From NCBI GenBank assembly GCA_038227045.1, contig JBBRQD010000009.1, positions 29,450-93,449 of the forward strand: a DNA stretch of 64,000 nucleotides, given 5' to 3'. The DNA comes from JANXLS01 sp038227045. Lineage in GTDB: Bacteria; Planctomycetota; SZUA-567; H5-PLA8. The translations under genes were made by a program, and so were the position numbers. The notes under the pieces were generated by a model. That model saw only the letters and a program-made list of their open reading frames with translations, ran no database searches and was not told where the DNA came from. This document shows positions 39,427 through 47,779 of the stretch, one piece after another (within the stretch, counting starts at the first letter, position 1; each line of letters begins with the position of its first letter).

Positions 39427-41817
39427 ATGTTCAATAAATTGCTGGGCCTTGGTGAGTCGGACGTGGTGACTCACTTCCAAGTTTACTTCCGCCGCGACTG
39501 GCCGTTCGCCGTCGCGCTGCTGCTGATCGTGGGGGCCATCGTGTTCTCCTTCTTTCAGTATCGCGGCGAAAAAGGCGTCTCGCGTTTTCTGCGAACGCTC
39601 CTGGCCACGCTGCGCGCCGCGCTGATCGCATCGATTGTGCTGGTCCTCTGGCAGCCCGTCATGGCGCTGGATTTGTCCTCGCAGTTGCGCGGCGTCGTGC
39701 TCGTGCTCATGGACGTGTCGGAAAGCATGGCCATCGGCGATGCGCGCAACACAAAAGAGGATCAGGAAGACGCCGCGCTGGCGCTCGGCAAAATCAAGTA
39801 CGAGCAGCAAGGCCCCGGCAGCCAGCTTACCGAACAGATCAAAAAAGAAGTCGCGGCAGTCCCGCGCATCGATATCGCAAAGGGAATTTTGCAGAACAAG
39901 GAACTCGACCTGATCGAGAAATTCGGACAAGATCAGAAAGTCCGGCTGTTCGCATTCGGTGAAAATCTGCTGCCCGCGAATCAGGAAGGCGCCACGGCTG
40001 AATTCCTGCAGAAAGCCAAAGCATCGTCCAAGGCCACCGCACTGGGGTCGGCGATCGAAGACGCCGTGGCGCAATACGGCGGACAGCCGATTGTCGGCGT
40101 CGTGCTGCTCACCGACGGCGGCTCGAACAAAGGTCTCGATCCCGTCGAAGCCGCGACGGAATTAAAGAAGCGGAAAATTCCGCTTTTTCCTGTCGGCATC
40201 GGTTTCCCCGAACCGCCGGATGTTCAGGTTCAGAACATCGTCGTTCAGGAAACCGCGTTCAACAAAGATCACGTGCCCGTGCGCGTGCAGTTGCAGTCCA
40301 AAGGTTTTCGCAATCAGCCGGCGGTACTGCGCTTGTCGCTCGATGGCCTGGAGATCGCAAGCAAGCCGATCGCGCTGACGGGCCAGACGCAATTCGAAGA
40401 AATCACCTTTGAGCCGGAAGGCAAATCGGGCACGGTAAAACTCGAAGCGTCCGTCCCGGCGCTGCCCGGCGAAACGGTCGTCGACAACAACAAGCTTGCG
40501 ACGACCATGACGGTGATCGATGAGAAAATCAAAGTGCTCTACGTCGAAGGCGCGCCGCGCTGGGAGTACCGCTACCTCCGCGCCGTGCTGCTCCGCGACA
40601 CCCGCCTGGATGTGAAATTTCTGATGACCGAAGGCGATCCGAATCTCGCGAAATTTTCGCCGCAGTATCTCTCGCGTTTTCCCGAGGACGCCGCCGACGC
40701 GTTCAACTTCGATCTCGTGATCCTCGGCGACGTGCCGTCTAGCTATTTCAACAGCTCGCAGATGCAGCGCATCGACGAACTCGTAAAAAATCGCAGCGGT
40801 TCGCTGCTACTGCTCGCCGGCCCGATGTACGCCCCCGCGACTTATGGCGGCACGCCGATTGAACAGATGCTGCCCGTGAAACTTGGCGTCGAAGAAAAGC
40901 AATTGCTGAGCGAAGATGTGTACCCGGTCGTCACGGCGGCGGGCTATCAGAGCGCCGCGGTCGCGCTCGAGACGTCCAACGACAAGAACGACACGCTCTG
41001 GTCGATCGTGCGCCCGCTCCATCACGTGCCCAGCCTCACCGGAGCGAAGCCCGGCGCGACGGTGCTCGCCGAATTGTCGGACGGGCTGCGGCGCAATGAA
41101 TCGTATCCGCTCATCGCGTGGAGCCGTTACGGCAGCGGCAAGTCGTTCTTCGTCGGTTCTGACCAATTGTGGCGCCTGCGCTTCAAACGCGGCGACAAAT
41201 ACCATTCGCGTTTCTGGGGCCAGGTCATCCGCTTCCTCACGCTCTCCCGATTGATGGGCGGCAACAAGCGCGTCCAACTTCAGACCGACCGCACCGCGTG
41301 CCAGGCGCACGACCGCGTGCAGATTTTTGCGACTGTTGTCAACGAAGCTTACGAGCCGATTCAGGCGCAGACGTACACCGCTTATGTCGAACGCGCGGGC
41401 GCGCCCGACCCCCTCGGGAAAGGGGCCATCGCGGTGAAACTCGACGCCGTTCCGCAAAAGCCCGGCTTCTTCCAGGGCGCTTACATTCCTGAAGAAGACG
41501 GGCGCTACCTCATTCGCCCCGCAAACGAAGAAGTCGCCTCCGCCAACAAATTGGAAATTGAAGTCACGACCGTACCGCTCGAGCAGCGCGAACCAGCGAT
41601 GCAGGAACGTGCATTAAAAGAACTCGCCCAGATTTCCGGCGGGCGCTATTTCACGATCAAGGAACTCCCACAATTGACCAAGGCAATCAAAAAAGAAACG
41701 CGCTCGACGACAGTCCGGAAAGAAAAAGAGTTGTTCGATTTGCCCGTGGTCTTCGTGCTGATTGTGCTGCTCGGCGGGACCGAATGGTTTATCCGCAGGC
41801 GGCACGATCTGGCGTAG
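39427..41817 (+). CDS. Membrane VWA protein with class I glutamine amidotransferase-like domain
   Basis: 796 residues. Two N-terminal helices (WPFAVALLLIVGAIVFSFF, TLRAALIASIVLVLWQPVM) are followed by a VWA domain with an intact DxSxS (D96, S98, S100). Periplasmic Ig-like stretches follow, then an amidotransferase-like fold (EKIKVLYVEGAPRWEYRYL, DLVILGDVPSS) without an obvious catalytic Cys. A C-terminal helix (LPVVFVLIVLLGGTEWFI) ends in RRRHDLA. Topology is similar to the previous gene, so the two may form a heteromer. GTGGGAAT before ATG 39427 is a weak binding site. Confidence 0.9.
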   Translation: MFNKLLGLGESDVVTHFQVYFRRDWPFAVALLLIVGAIVFSFFQYRGEKGVSRFLRTLLATLRAALIASIVLVLWQPVMALDLSSQLRGVVLVLMDVSESMAIGDARNTKEDQEDAALALGKIKYEQQGPGSQLTEQIKKEVAAVPRIDIAKGILQNKELDLIEKFGQDQKVRLFAFGENLLPANQEGATAEFLQKAKASSKATALGSAIEDAVAQYGGQPIVGVVLLTDGGSNKGLDPVEAATELKKRKIPLFPVGIGFPEPPDVQVQNIVVQETAFNKDHVPVRVQLQSKGFRNQPAVLRLSLDGLEIASKPIALTGQTQFEEITFEPEGKSGTVKLEASVPALPGETVVDNNKLATTMTVIDEKIKVLYVEGAPRWEYRYLRAVLLRDTRLDVKFLMTEGDPNLAKFSPQYLSRFPEDAADAFNFDLVILGDVPSSYFNSSQMQRIDELVKNRSGSLLLLAGPMYAPATYGGTPIEQMLPVKLGVEEKQLLSEDVYPVVTAAGYQSAAVALETSNDKNDTLWSIVRPLHHVPSLTGAKPGATVLAELSDGLRRNESYPLIAWSRYGSGKSFFVGSDQLWRLRFKRGDKYHSRFWGQVIRFLTLSRLMGGNKRVQLQTDRTACQAHDRVQIFATVVNEAYEPIQAQTYTAYVERAGAPDPLGKGAIAVKLDAVPQKPGFFQGAYIPEEDGRYLIRPANEEVASANKLEIEVTTVPLEQREPAMQERALKELAQISGGRYFTIKELPQLTKAIKKETRSTTVRKEKELFDLPVVFVLIVLLGGTEWFIRRRHDLA

Positions 41818-41825
41818 GAAGTCAA

Positions 41826-41890
41826 GAGCCGCGCACGTAAGTTAGCGGCCAAAACCGTGTAATAAGGCCGCTTACTTACGTGCGCGGCTC
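41826..41890. repeat. Intercistronic palindrome, copy 2
   Basis: 24-base arms at 41826-41849 and 41867-41890, starting GAGCCGCGCACGTAAG, pair with one mismatch around a 17-base loop. It occupies the whole gap between the VWA gene and the DUF4175-like gene. The arms match copy 1 at 35942-36009 except at one or two positions. Confidence 0.87.
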
Positions 41891-41903
41891 AGGGAATGCA
41901 TCA

Positions 41904-43535
41904 ATGGCAGCAGAGGCAATCACATCCGAACGCGGCGGCGTCGAAGTCAAGCTTCGACGGGCTTGGCACAGGGAGCGGCGTTTCTACCACACGCGCGGAC
42001 TCTGCCACACCCTCGTTTGGCTCATCGCGCTGATTCTGCTGGACTTCGCCATCGACTGGCTGCTCGAAGTCCCGGGCTATGCGCGCGTGTTGCTACTGCT
42101 CATTAATGTCGGCACCATTTCGTGGGTCGTCTACCGCAATTGGATACGGTATCTGAAGCCGTACGACCGCACGCGCGTTGCGCTGGAAGTCGAACGCCGC
42201 CACCCGGAACTCGAAAGCCTGCTCGTCTCGTATGTCCAATTCGGCACCGGGACGTCTGCCGTGGACGCGTCCCCTTCGCTGGTTCGCGCGATGGAACGGC
42301 AGGCGCTCGATGTCACCGGGCCCCTCGATTTCCGCGACATTATTAATTTCGGGCAACTCAAACGCATCTTCGTCGTCTCCGCGCTGGTGTTCCTTTTCTT
42401 CTGCGGTTTGAGCGTCAGGTGGTCCGACTATTTTCAAGTCCTCGTGCTGCGGCTTTTCAATCCAGGTTCGGAAGCGAAGTACCCGACGCGCACTCATATT
42501 GTTGCGATGTCCGGAAACATCATCATTCGCCAGGGAGACACGGCGACCTTGACCGTCAAAGCCGACGGGCTGATTCCCGCGCAGGGAACGCTCTATTATC
42601 AGCCCAAGGATGCAGATTGGAAAAAACTTCCTGTCGCAGTCAACGAGAAGGATGAACTCAGTTACGCCTTCCCCAACGTCTTCGAAGGCTTCGCGTACTA
42701 CGTGCGCATCGGCGACGCGAAGACTGAAAAGTACACCGTCTCGGTCGTACCGCCGCCGCGTGTAACGGATGCAACGCTTAAACTTCAATTTCCCAAGTAC
42801 ACGAACATGAAGGAGAAAAGCATCGGCAATCTCAGTCCCGACGTGCTGGAAGGCACGGACGTGTCGTGGCAACTGCGCGTCGATCCGGCCGTTTCAAAAG
42901 CGGAGATGCTCCTGGAAGGCGGGGCGGTGACGCCGTTGGTACTGAGCGAAAATGGGCATGTCGTCGCCTACAAAACGACCGCGAAGAGTTCGTTCAATTA
43001 TCAATTCCGCTGGACGGAGAGCGTCCACGGTTACAGCTACGACGAAGGCGTTCAGCATTTTCTTCGCGTGGTCCCGGACGTCGCGCCCGAAGTGGACATC
43101 ATTCAGCCCTACGGTGACGAAAAGGCCACGGTCAATAAGAAAGTCACGATAAGTTTCAGAGCCATTGATGATTTTGGCGTCGTCAAGGCTTGGCTGGCGT
43201 ATTCAATAAATGAAGGCGAGGAAAAAAAGGTTCCGATTCAATCGTTCAGCGGCAAGCCGCTCGAAGCGCTGAGCTGGAAACTCAAAGACAGCATCCAGAG
43301 TCTGAAGGAGAACGATGTCGTCGCGTACGCGATTGAAGTTCACGACAACTACGACGGCAAGGACGGTCCGCATGTTGGCCGCTCGCAAACACGCCGTGTC
43401 ACGATCCTGAGTCTCGCCGAATACGAGAAGTACGTCTACGAAACGCTGGCGAATCTGACGGGCGAAATTAAGAAATCGAAAGACGCGGAAGTTGAAGCGT
43501 CCGAACAGGTCAAAGTGTTGAAGGTCGGAGAATGA
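41904..43535 (+). CDS. DUF4175-like membrane protein
   Basis: 543 residues from ATG 41904, preceded by AGGGA in the palindrome's flank. Three N-terminal helices (TLVWLIALILLDFAIDWLL, VLLLLINVGTISWVVY, RIFVVSALVFLFFCGLSV) and a long extracytoplasmic part rich in beta strands (TYYQPKDADWKKLP-like, VTDATLKLQFPKYTNM, VDIIQPYGDEKATVNKKVTISFRAIDDFGVVKAW). The order resembles DUF4175 proteins of MoxR-type operons; the call is from memory. It overlaps the next gene by ATGA. Confidence 0.7.
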   Translation: MAAEAITSERGGVEVKLRRAWHRERRFYHTRGLCHTLVWLIALILLDFAIDWLLEVPGYARVLLLLINVGTISWVVYRNWIRYLKPYDRTRVALEVERRHPELESLLVSYVQFGTGTSAVDASPSLVRAMERQALDVTGPLDFRDIINFGQLKRIFVVSALVFLFFCGLSVRWSDYFQVLVLRLFNPGSEAKYPTRTHIVAMSGNIIIRQGDTATLTVKADGLIPAQGTLYYQPKDADWKKLPVAVNEKDELSYAFPNVFEGFAYYVRIGDAKTEKYTVSVVPPPRVTDATLKLQFPKYTNMKEKSIGNLSPDVLEGTDVSWQLRVDPAVSKAEMLLEGGAVTPLVLSENGHVVAYKTTAKSSFNYQFRWTESVHGYSYDEGVQHFLRVVPDVAPEVDIIQPYGDEKATVNKKVTISFRAIDDFGVVKAWLAYSINEGEEKKVPIQSFSGKPLEALSWKLKDSIQSLKENDVVAYAIEVHDNYDGKDGPHVGRSQTRRVTILSLAEYEKYVYETLANLTGEIKKSKDAEVEASEQVKVLKVGE

Positions 43536-44893
43536 CTATGATGAAACGCATCGTTTTCTGTTTGCTGATCGCAAGCGCCGTCAGTGCGGCCGCCGGAGAG
43601 GCGCGTCCGGCGCGCGGCGAACAGGCGCTGGCCGAAGAGCAGCGTCAGTTGCAGGTCAACACGCGCCTTGGCTCGGTAAGTTCGAAGCTTGCGTCGCTCG
43701 CGGACGATATCCGGTCCAACGAACTCACGAAGGAACTGCACGCCGACAGGCTCGTCTCGATGAGTTCGTCGGTGACTGCGATCAACAAAACGAATGTGCT
43801 CGGCGCGGCGGACGCGTTCGGCAAAGCGCGCAAGGAGATGCCAAAGTTCAAGCCGCATGTGGACGTGGCGGACAAGGAAATTCAGACCGCGGTCGTGGAA
43901 TTGGACAAACTCTTGAAAGGCTCGCCCAACGCGGAACTCGAAAGTTTGCTCGCGGAACTTCGCGTCATCATCAAAAAGCAGGAGCAGCGCAAGAAAGAGA
44001 CGAGCGCCTGGGGCAAGCAACTCCTCGAAGGCCAGGCGGCGGACGACAATCAGCGTCTGGAACTGGCGCTGCTGCAAAGCCAGATTCTCCCCCGAATTCA
44101 GACTTTTCACGAGCGCTTGAAAGCGTCCGCGAAAGATGAAACCGACGAAGGGGCGAAAGTCAAAATGGTGCAGGCCGACGCGTTGATGGTTCAAAAGCCA
44201 ACGAAGGGAATGCTGGAAAGCAGCGTGCAGAATATCCGCGAAAAGCAGCCGATCCCGGCCGTCGCGCAACAGGACAAGGTTCTCGAAGTCCTTCACGAAG
44301 TCGAAAAGATTCTGGAAGACGAGTCAACGGTGGCGCTCTCCGACTTCGCGGATTTGGAGAAAGCCATGAAAGACCTGGAATCGCTGAAAAACGAACTCGA
44401 AGCCGCCACGCCGCAGGAATTTCAGGCGCAGTTGCAAAATTTCCAGAGCCAGCAGGCGGATGTTAACGCGGCGCTGGCGAACATCGATGTCGCGGCGTTG
44501 CAGACCGCGCTGGCCGAAGCCGCACAGCATTTGGGCAACGGCGAACAAGCTCAAGCCGCCGCAGCCGACGCCGCCGCGCTCGCCGCGCTGCACGCGGCGC
44601 TGGAGGCTGGCAAGGAGCCGGGAACGGAACCAGGCACCGAACCGGAAATAGGAATTGGAATCGGGCCGCCCGAACTGGCCGTGATTCCGCATCAAAGCCT
44701 CGATCCGAAGGAAATGCCCCGCATGATTGCCAATTCCAAAACGGCCGAAGGCGAGCGCAAAGGCCCCAACAAAGCGCTCATCGGCGCATTGAATCCGCGC
44801 GAGCAGGAAGCGTTGCAGGAGAATTACGCGCGCGAATTGCCCGCCGAATACAAAGGGCTGCTTGAAGAATACTATGAAGCGCTTTCGAAGTAA
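43532..44893 (+). CDS. Secreted coiled-coil protein
   Basis: 453 residues. Signal peptide (RIVFCLLIASAVSAAAG) then almost purely helical, charged sequence with heptad character (QALAEEQRQLQVNTRLG, VLHEVEKILEDES, KAMKDLESLKNELEAA). An Ala-rich region and a short Gly/Pro/Glu spacer (EPGTEPGTEPE) precede the C-terminal segment (LNPREQEALQENYARELPAEYKGLLEEYYEALSK). It starts in the ATGA overlap with the DUF4175-like gene. It probably is a periplasmic spacer or scaffold. No enzymatic motif is visible. Confidence 0.85.
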   Translation: MTMMKRIVFCLLIASAVSAAAGEARPARGEQALAEEQRQLQVNTRLGSVSSKLASLADDIRSNELTKELHADRLVSMSSSVTAINKTNVLGAADAFGKARKEMPKFKPHVDVADKEIQTAVVELDKLLKGSPNAELESLLAELRVIIKKQEQRKKETSAWGKQLLEGQAADDNQRLELALLQSQILPRIQTFHERLKASAKDETDEGAKVKMVQADALMVQKPTKGMLESSVQNIREKQPIPAVAQQDKVLEVLHEVEKILEDESTVALSDFADLEKAMKDLESLKNELEAATPQEFQAQLQNFQSQQADVNAALANIDVAALQTALAEAAQHLGNGEQAQAAAADAAALAALHAALEAGKEPGTEPGTEPEIGIGIGPPELAVIPHQSLDPKEMPRMIANSKTAEGERKGPNKALIGALNPREQEALQENYARELPAEYKGLLEEYYEALSK

Positions 44894-44912
44894 CCGCGGA
44901 GAAAGTGAACGA

Positions 44913-45926
44913 ATGAATAGACTGGTTGTCGCAATATCGTTTTCCGTGATCCTTGCGTGCGGAGGCGCTCGCGCGGAGAATGCGTCCGGCGTCGGAGTGG
45001 CCGAACTGTCTCCGGCGGCGGAGATCGCGATTGAAAAAGGCTTGAGTTTCCTCGCCAATACGCAAAATCCGGACGGGAGCTGGGGCACGACCTACCCGAT
45101 GGCCGACACCGCCGTGTCGCTCATGGCGTTCATGTTGAAAGGTAATTTTCCAAAGCGCGGAAAATACGGCGCGGTGCTTGAAAAAGCCACGGTGTTCATG
45201 ATCAAGCGCGGCGTCGAAGGCAAAGGTTTTCTGGGCGGCACGCAGCAGGGCATGTACGAGCACGGGCTGGGGCTGCTGGCGCTGTCCGAAGTCTGGGGCG
45301 AAAGCGATCACCGCAAGGAAATCCGCGACGTGCTGAAAATGGGCGTTGACGTCACGCTCCGCGCGCAAAGCCCTGAAGGCGGCTGGCGCTATGGACCGCA
45401 GCCGGCCGACGCCGACATCTCCGCCACCGTCATGCATCTGGTTGCGCTTACGTCGGCGAAGGAAGCGGGCATTCTCGTCCCCGATCAAACGCTGCAACGC
45501 GCGGTTCAGTATGTCAAACGCTGCCAGTCCGCCAACGGCGGCGGCGGATTCGGCTATCAGCCCGGAGGAGCGCCCGGATTCGCGCGCACGTCGGCGGGAG
45601 TCATGTCGCTGATGATGAGCGGCCAGAAGAATTCGCAAAGCGTTCAGCACGGCCTCGAGTACCTGGTCAAGTACAACGATGGCAAGTTCAGCAATGTCGA
45701 GTACTACAACTACGCCCACTATTACGCAATACAAAGCATGTACCAGGCGGGCGACGCGTACTATCAGCCGTGGTATGCGCGCATTCGCGATGCGCTCCTG
45801 GCGCGCGCGAAAGCCGATGGAGGCTGGCCCGCCGGAAACAGCGGTTCCAGCCCGCAGTTTGCCACAGCGCTCTCAATCCTTGTGTTGGGAGTCCCCTATC
45901 GATTCCTGCCGATTTATCAACGATGA
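44913..45926 (+). CDS. Secreted prenyltransferase/squalene-cyclase-like repeat protein
   Basis: 337 residues with a signal peptide (LVVAISFSVILACGGARA). Four QW-type repeats form an alpha/alpha barrel: QNPDGSWGTTYPMADT, QSPEGGWRYGPQPADADISAT, QSANGGGGFGYQPGG and KADGGWPAGNSGSSPQFATA. The catalytic DxDD aspartates of true squalene cyclases are not seen (only DADIS), and the protein is half-length, so a binding or structural role is more likely. Proteins of this type are common in planctomycete MoxR clusters. It starts 19 bases after the coiled-coil gene and overlaps the HEAT gene by ATGA. Confidence 0.85.
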   Translation: MNRLVVAISFSVILACGGARAENASGVGVAELSPAAEIAIEKGLSFLANTQNPDGSWGTTYPMADTAVSLMAFMLKGNFPKRGKYGAVLEKATVFMIKRGVEGKGFLGGTQQGMYEHGLGLLALSEVWGESDHRKEIRDVLKMGVDVTLRAQSPEGGWRYGPQPADADISATVMHLVALTSAKEAGILVPDQTLQRAVQYVKRCQSANGGGGFGYQPGGAPGFARTSAGVMSLMMSGQKNSQSVQHGLEYLVKYNDGKFSNVEYYNYAHYYAIQSMYQAGDAYYQPWYARIRDALLARAKADGGWPAGNSGSSPQFATALSILVLGVPYRFLPIYQR

Positions 45927-47755
45927 AAAGCGCGCTGACAATTCTCGTTTTCGCCGCATCCGCATTCGCCGCCGAGGGGCGAGTGGTCTCCGATTCCGCG
46001 GGCGTCGAACGCGCTTTGAACAGTCTCGACAACGCCGATTGGATACTCCAATGGGAGGCCATCCACGATCTGGCCGAGCAGCGCGCCGAATTGGCCGTGC
46101 CTAAGCTTCAATCGATGCTCTCGGCTAAAAACGAACCGTGGCTGCGCAGCCAGGCGCTCGCGGCGCTGGCCGGAATTCGTGGCAAGGAAATACTCGACTC
46201 CGCGCAGGAACTGGCGAAATCACAGGACGCCGTGTTGCGCGCCGGCGCGTTCAAAGCGCTGGGCGCGATCGGTTCCGACGCGGCGCTTCCCGCAATCGAG
46301 GCCGCGGTCAAGGATGCCGATCCCGGCGTGCGGGGCGAGGCGCTGGTGGCGCTGGCAAAAATTTCGCACGAAAAATCGTGGCCCACGGTCAGCCTGGCGC
46401 TCGCCAGCGACGACCCGCGCTCCGGAATTCTGGCGCTGCCTTTCGTTGGGGGAGACGCGGCGCGAGACAAGCTTCTGGCGTTGCTGGATCACAAAGACAA
46501 GCCGACGCGCCTGGCGGTCATTGCGGCATTGAAACAAGCGCGGCTACCCGAAACGCTCAAGCCGCTCGTGAAGCGCCTGTTAAAGGAGGGCGACAGAGCC
46601 GCGCAGGACGCGATTCAGGGAGCGCTGGGCGCATTTCCCGCGCGCGCGCGCGCCGCGGCTGTCGTTGAGTTGCTCGCCGCAAATGAAATCGTGTTGAACG
46701 ATCTGACGCTCGATCTGTTGAGCGGATCCGCCGAACCCGACACGTGCGCCGCGCTGGTCAGACTCCTTCCGCAACTCGAAGCAGGCAACGGCTGGCTACT
46801 TGCCCGGACGATAAGGATCGTGGCCTCCTGTGACGCCGATCAATACGCACCGCTGTTTACGAATTATCTAAAAAGCGGCAAAGCCGACGTGCGCCTCGCG
46901 GCCATTGAGGGGATGGGCAAATGCCGCAAGCTCGATCGTTTCGCACTGCTTAAGCCGTTGATTACGGACTCAGACGCGCGCATCAGTGAAACGGTATTCA
47001 ACGCGATTCGCGTCGCCACGCGCTGGGCGCCCGACGAAGGCATCGTCAGTTACCTCAACGACGCATTGGTCAGCAAAGAAAAAAACGTCTTTAAAAATGC
47101 CGTGTCACTGCTGCGCGACCGGCTTCCGTCCGCGGAATTTCCGAAAGCACTGGCGCTGCTGAAGCCGCATCTGTCCGGTGCAAGCACGGAACTTCGAGAC
47201 CTCTGCGTGCAGGCTCTGACGCAGGCCGCCGATCCGGAAGGCGCGCGGCAGATCGCCGCCGCTCAGGGCTGCATTTCGCAGTGGCACGTGCTAGGACCGT
47301 TGACCGAGAAGTCTGGCGATGCAGCGATCGAGTCATTCGCGCCGCCGGAGAAGGACGTCGATTTTACTAAGAAATTCAAGTTCGGCGAAGAACCGGAAAT
47401 CGCTTGGGCCGGTTACGATCTCGACCGGACCGATGGCTGGATGGATATGCAGTCGAGTGCTGGCGACGAAAAGGGATCGAGCGGCTGCGCGCTGGCCATT
47501 TTCAAAATCGCGCGCGCGCAAACGGCCGTCGCGCAAATCACAACCGAAGGCGACTTTGTTTTTTTTGTCAATGGAATGAAGCTCGCCGCCGAAGGCAAAG
47601 CAAGCACGGTGGACGTTCAATTGAAAGACGGAATAAATCGCGTGCTGGCGAAGGCCACGCGGAACGATCCGCGCGGACGCATTGCGTTCCGCTTTCGACT
47701 TGCCGACAAGCAGGGCGGGGCGATTGAATCGACGGAAACAGCGAAGACTAAATAA
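45923..47755 (+). CDS. Secreted HEAT-repeat protein with C-terminal beta domain
   Basis: 610 residues. ATG 45923 overlaps the previous stop. Signal peptide MKSALTILVFAASAFA. HEAT-type helical pairs cover about 30-440 (ELAVPKLQSMLSAKNEPWLR, GADAALPAIEAAVKDADPGV-like, VRGEALVALAKISHEKS). From about residue 450, ISQWHVLGPLTEKSGDAA begins a beta domain that ends with FVFFVNGMKLAAEGKAS and GINRVLAKATRNDPRG. The same domain type ends the giant protein downstream. It should be a periplasmic protein-protein interaction scaffold. Confidence 0.88.
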   Translation: MKSALTILVFAASAFAAEGRVVSDSAGVERALNSLDNADWILQWEAIHDLAEQRAELAVPKLQSMLSAKNEPWLRSQALAALAGIRGKEILDSAQELAKSQDAVLRAGAFKALGAIGSDAALPAIEAAVKDADPGVRGEALVALAKISHEKSWPTVSLALASDDPRSGILALPFVGGDAARDKLLALLDHKDKPTRLAVIAALKQARLPETLKPLVKRLLKEGDRAAQDAIQGALGAFPARARAAAVVELLAANEIVLNDLTLDLLSGSAEPDTCAALVRLLPQLEAGNGWLLARTIRIVASCDADQYAPLFTNYLKSGKADVRLAAIEGMGKCRKLDRFALLKPLITDSDARISETVFNAIRVATRWAPDEGIVSYLNDALVSKEKNVFKNAVSLLRDRLPSAEFPKALALLKPHLSGASTELRDLCVQALTQAADPEGARQIAAAQGCISQWHVLGPLTEKSGDAAIESFAPPEKDVDFTKKFKFGEEPEIAWAGYDLDRTDGWMDMQSSAGDEKGSSGCALAIFKIARAQTAVAQITTEGDFVFFVNGMKLAAEGKASTVDVQLKDGINRVLAKATRNDPRGRIAFRFRLADKQGGAIESTETAKTK

Positions 47756-47779
47756 GAAGGATGAAAGCAGCCTCTCGTG

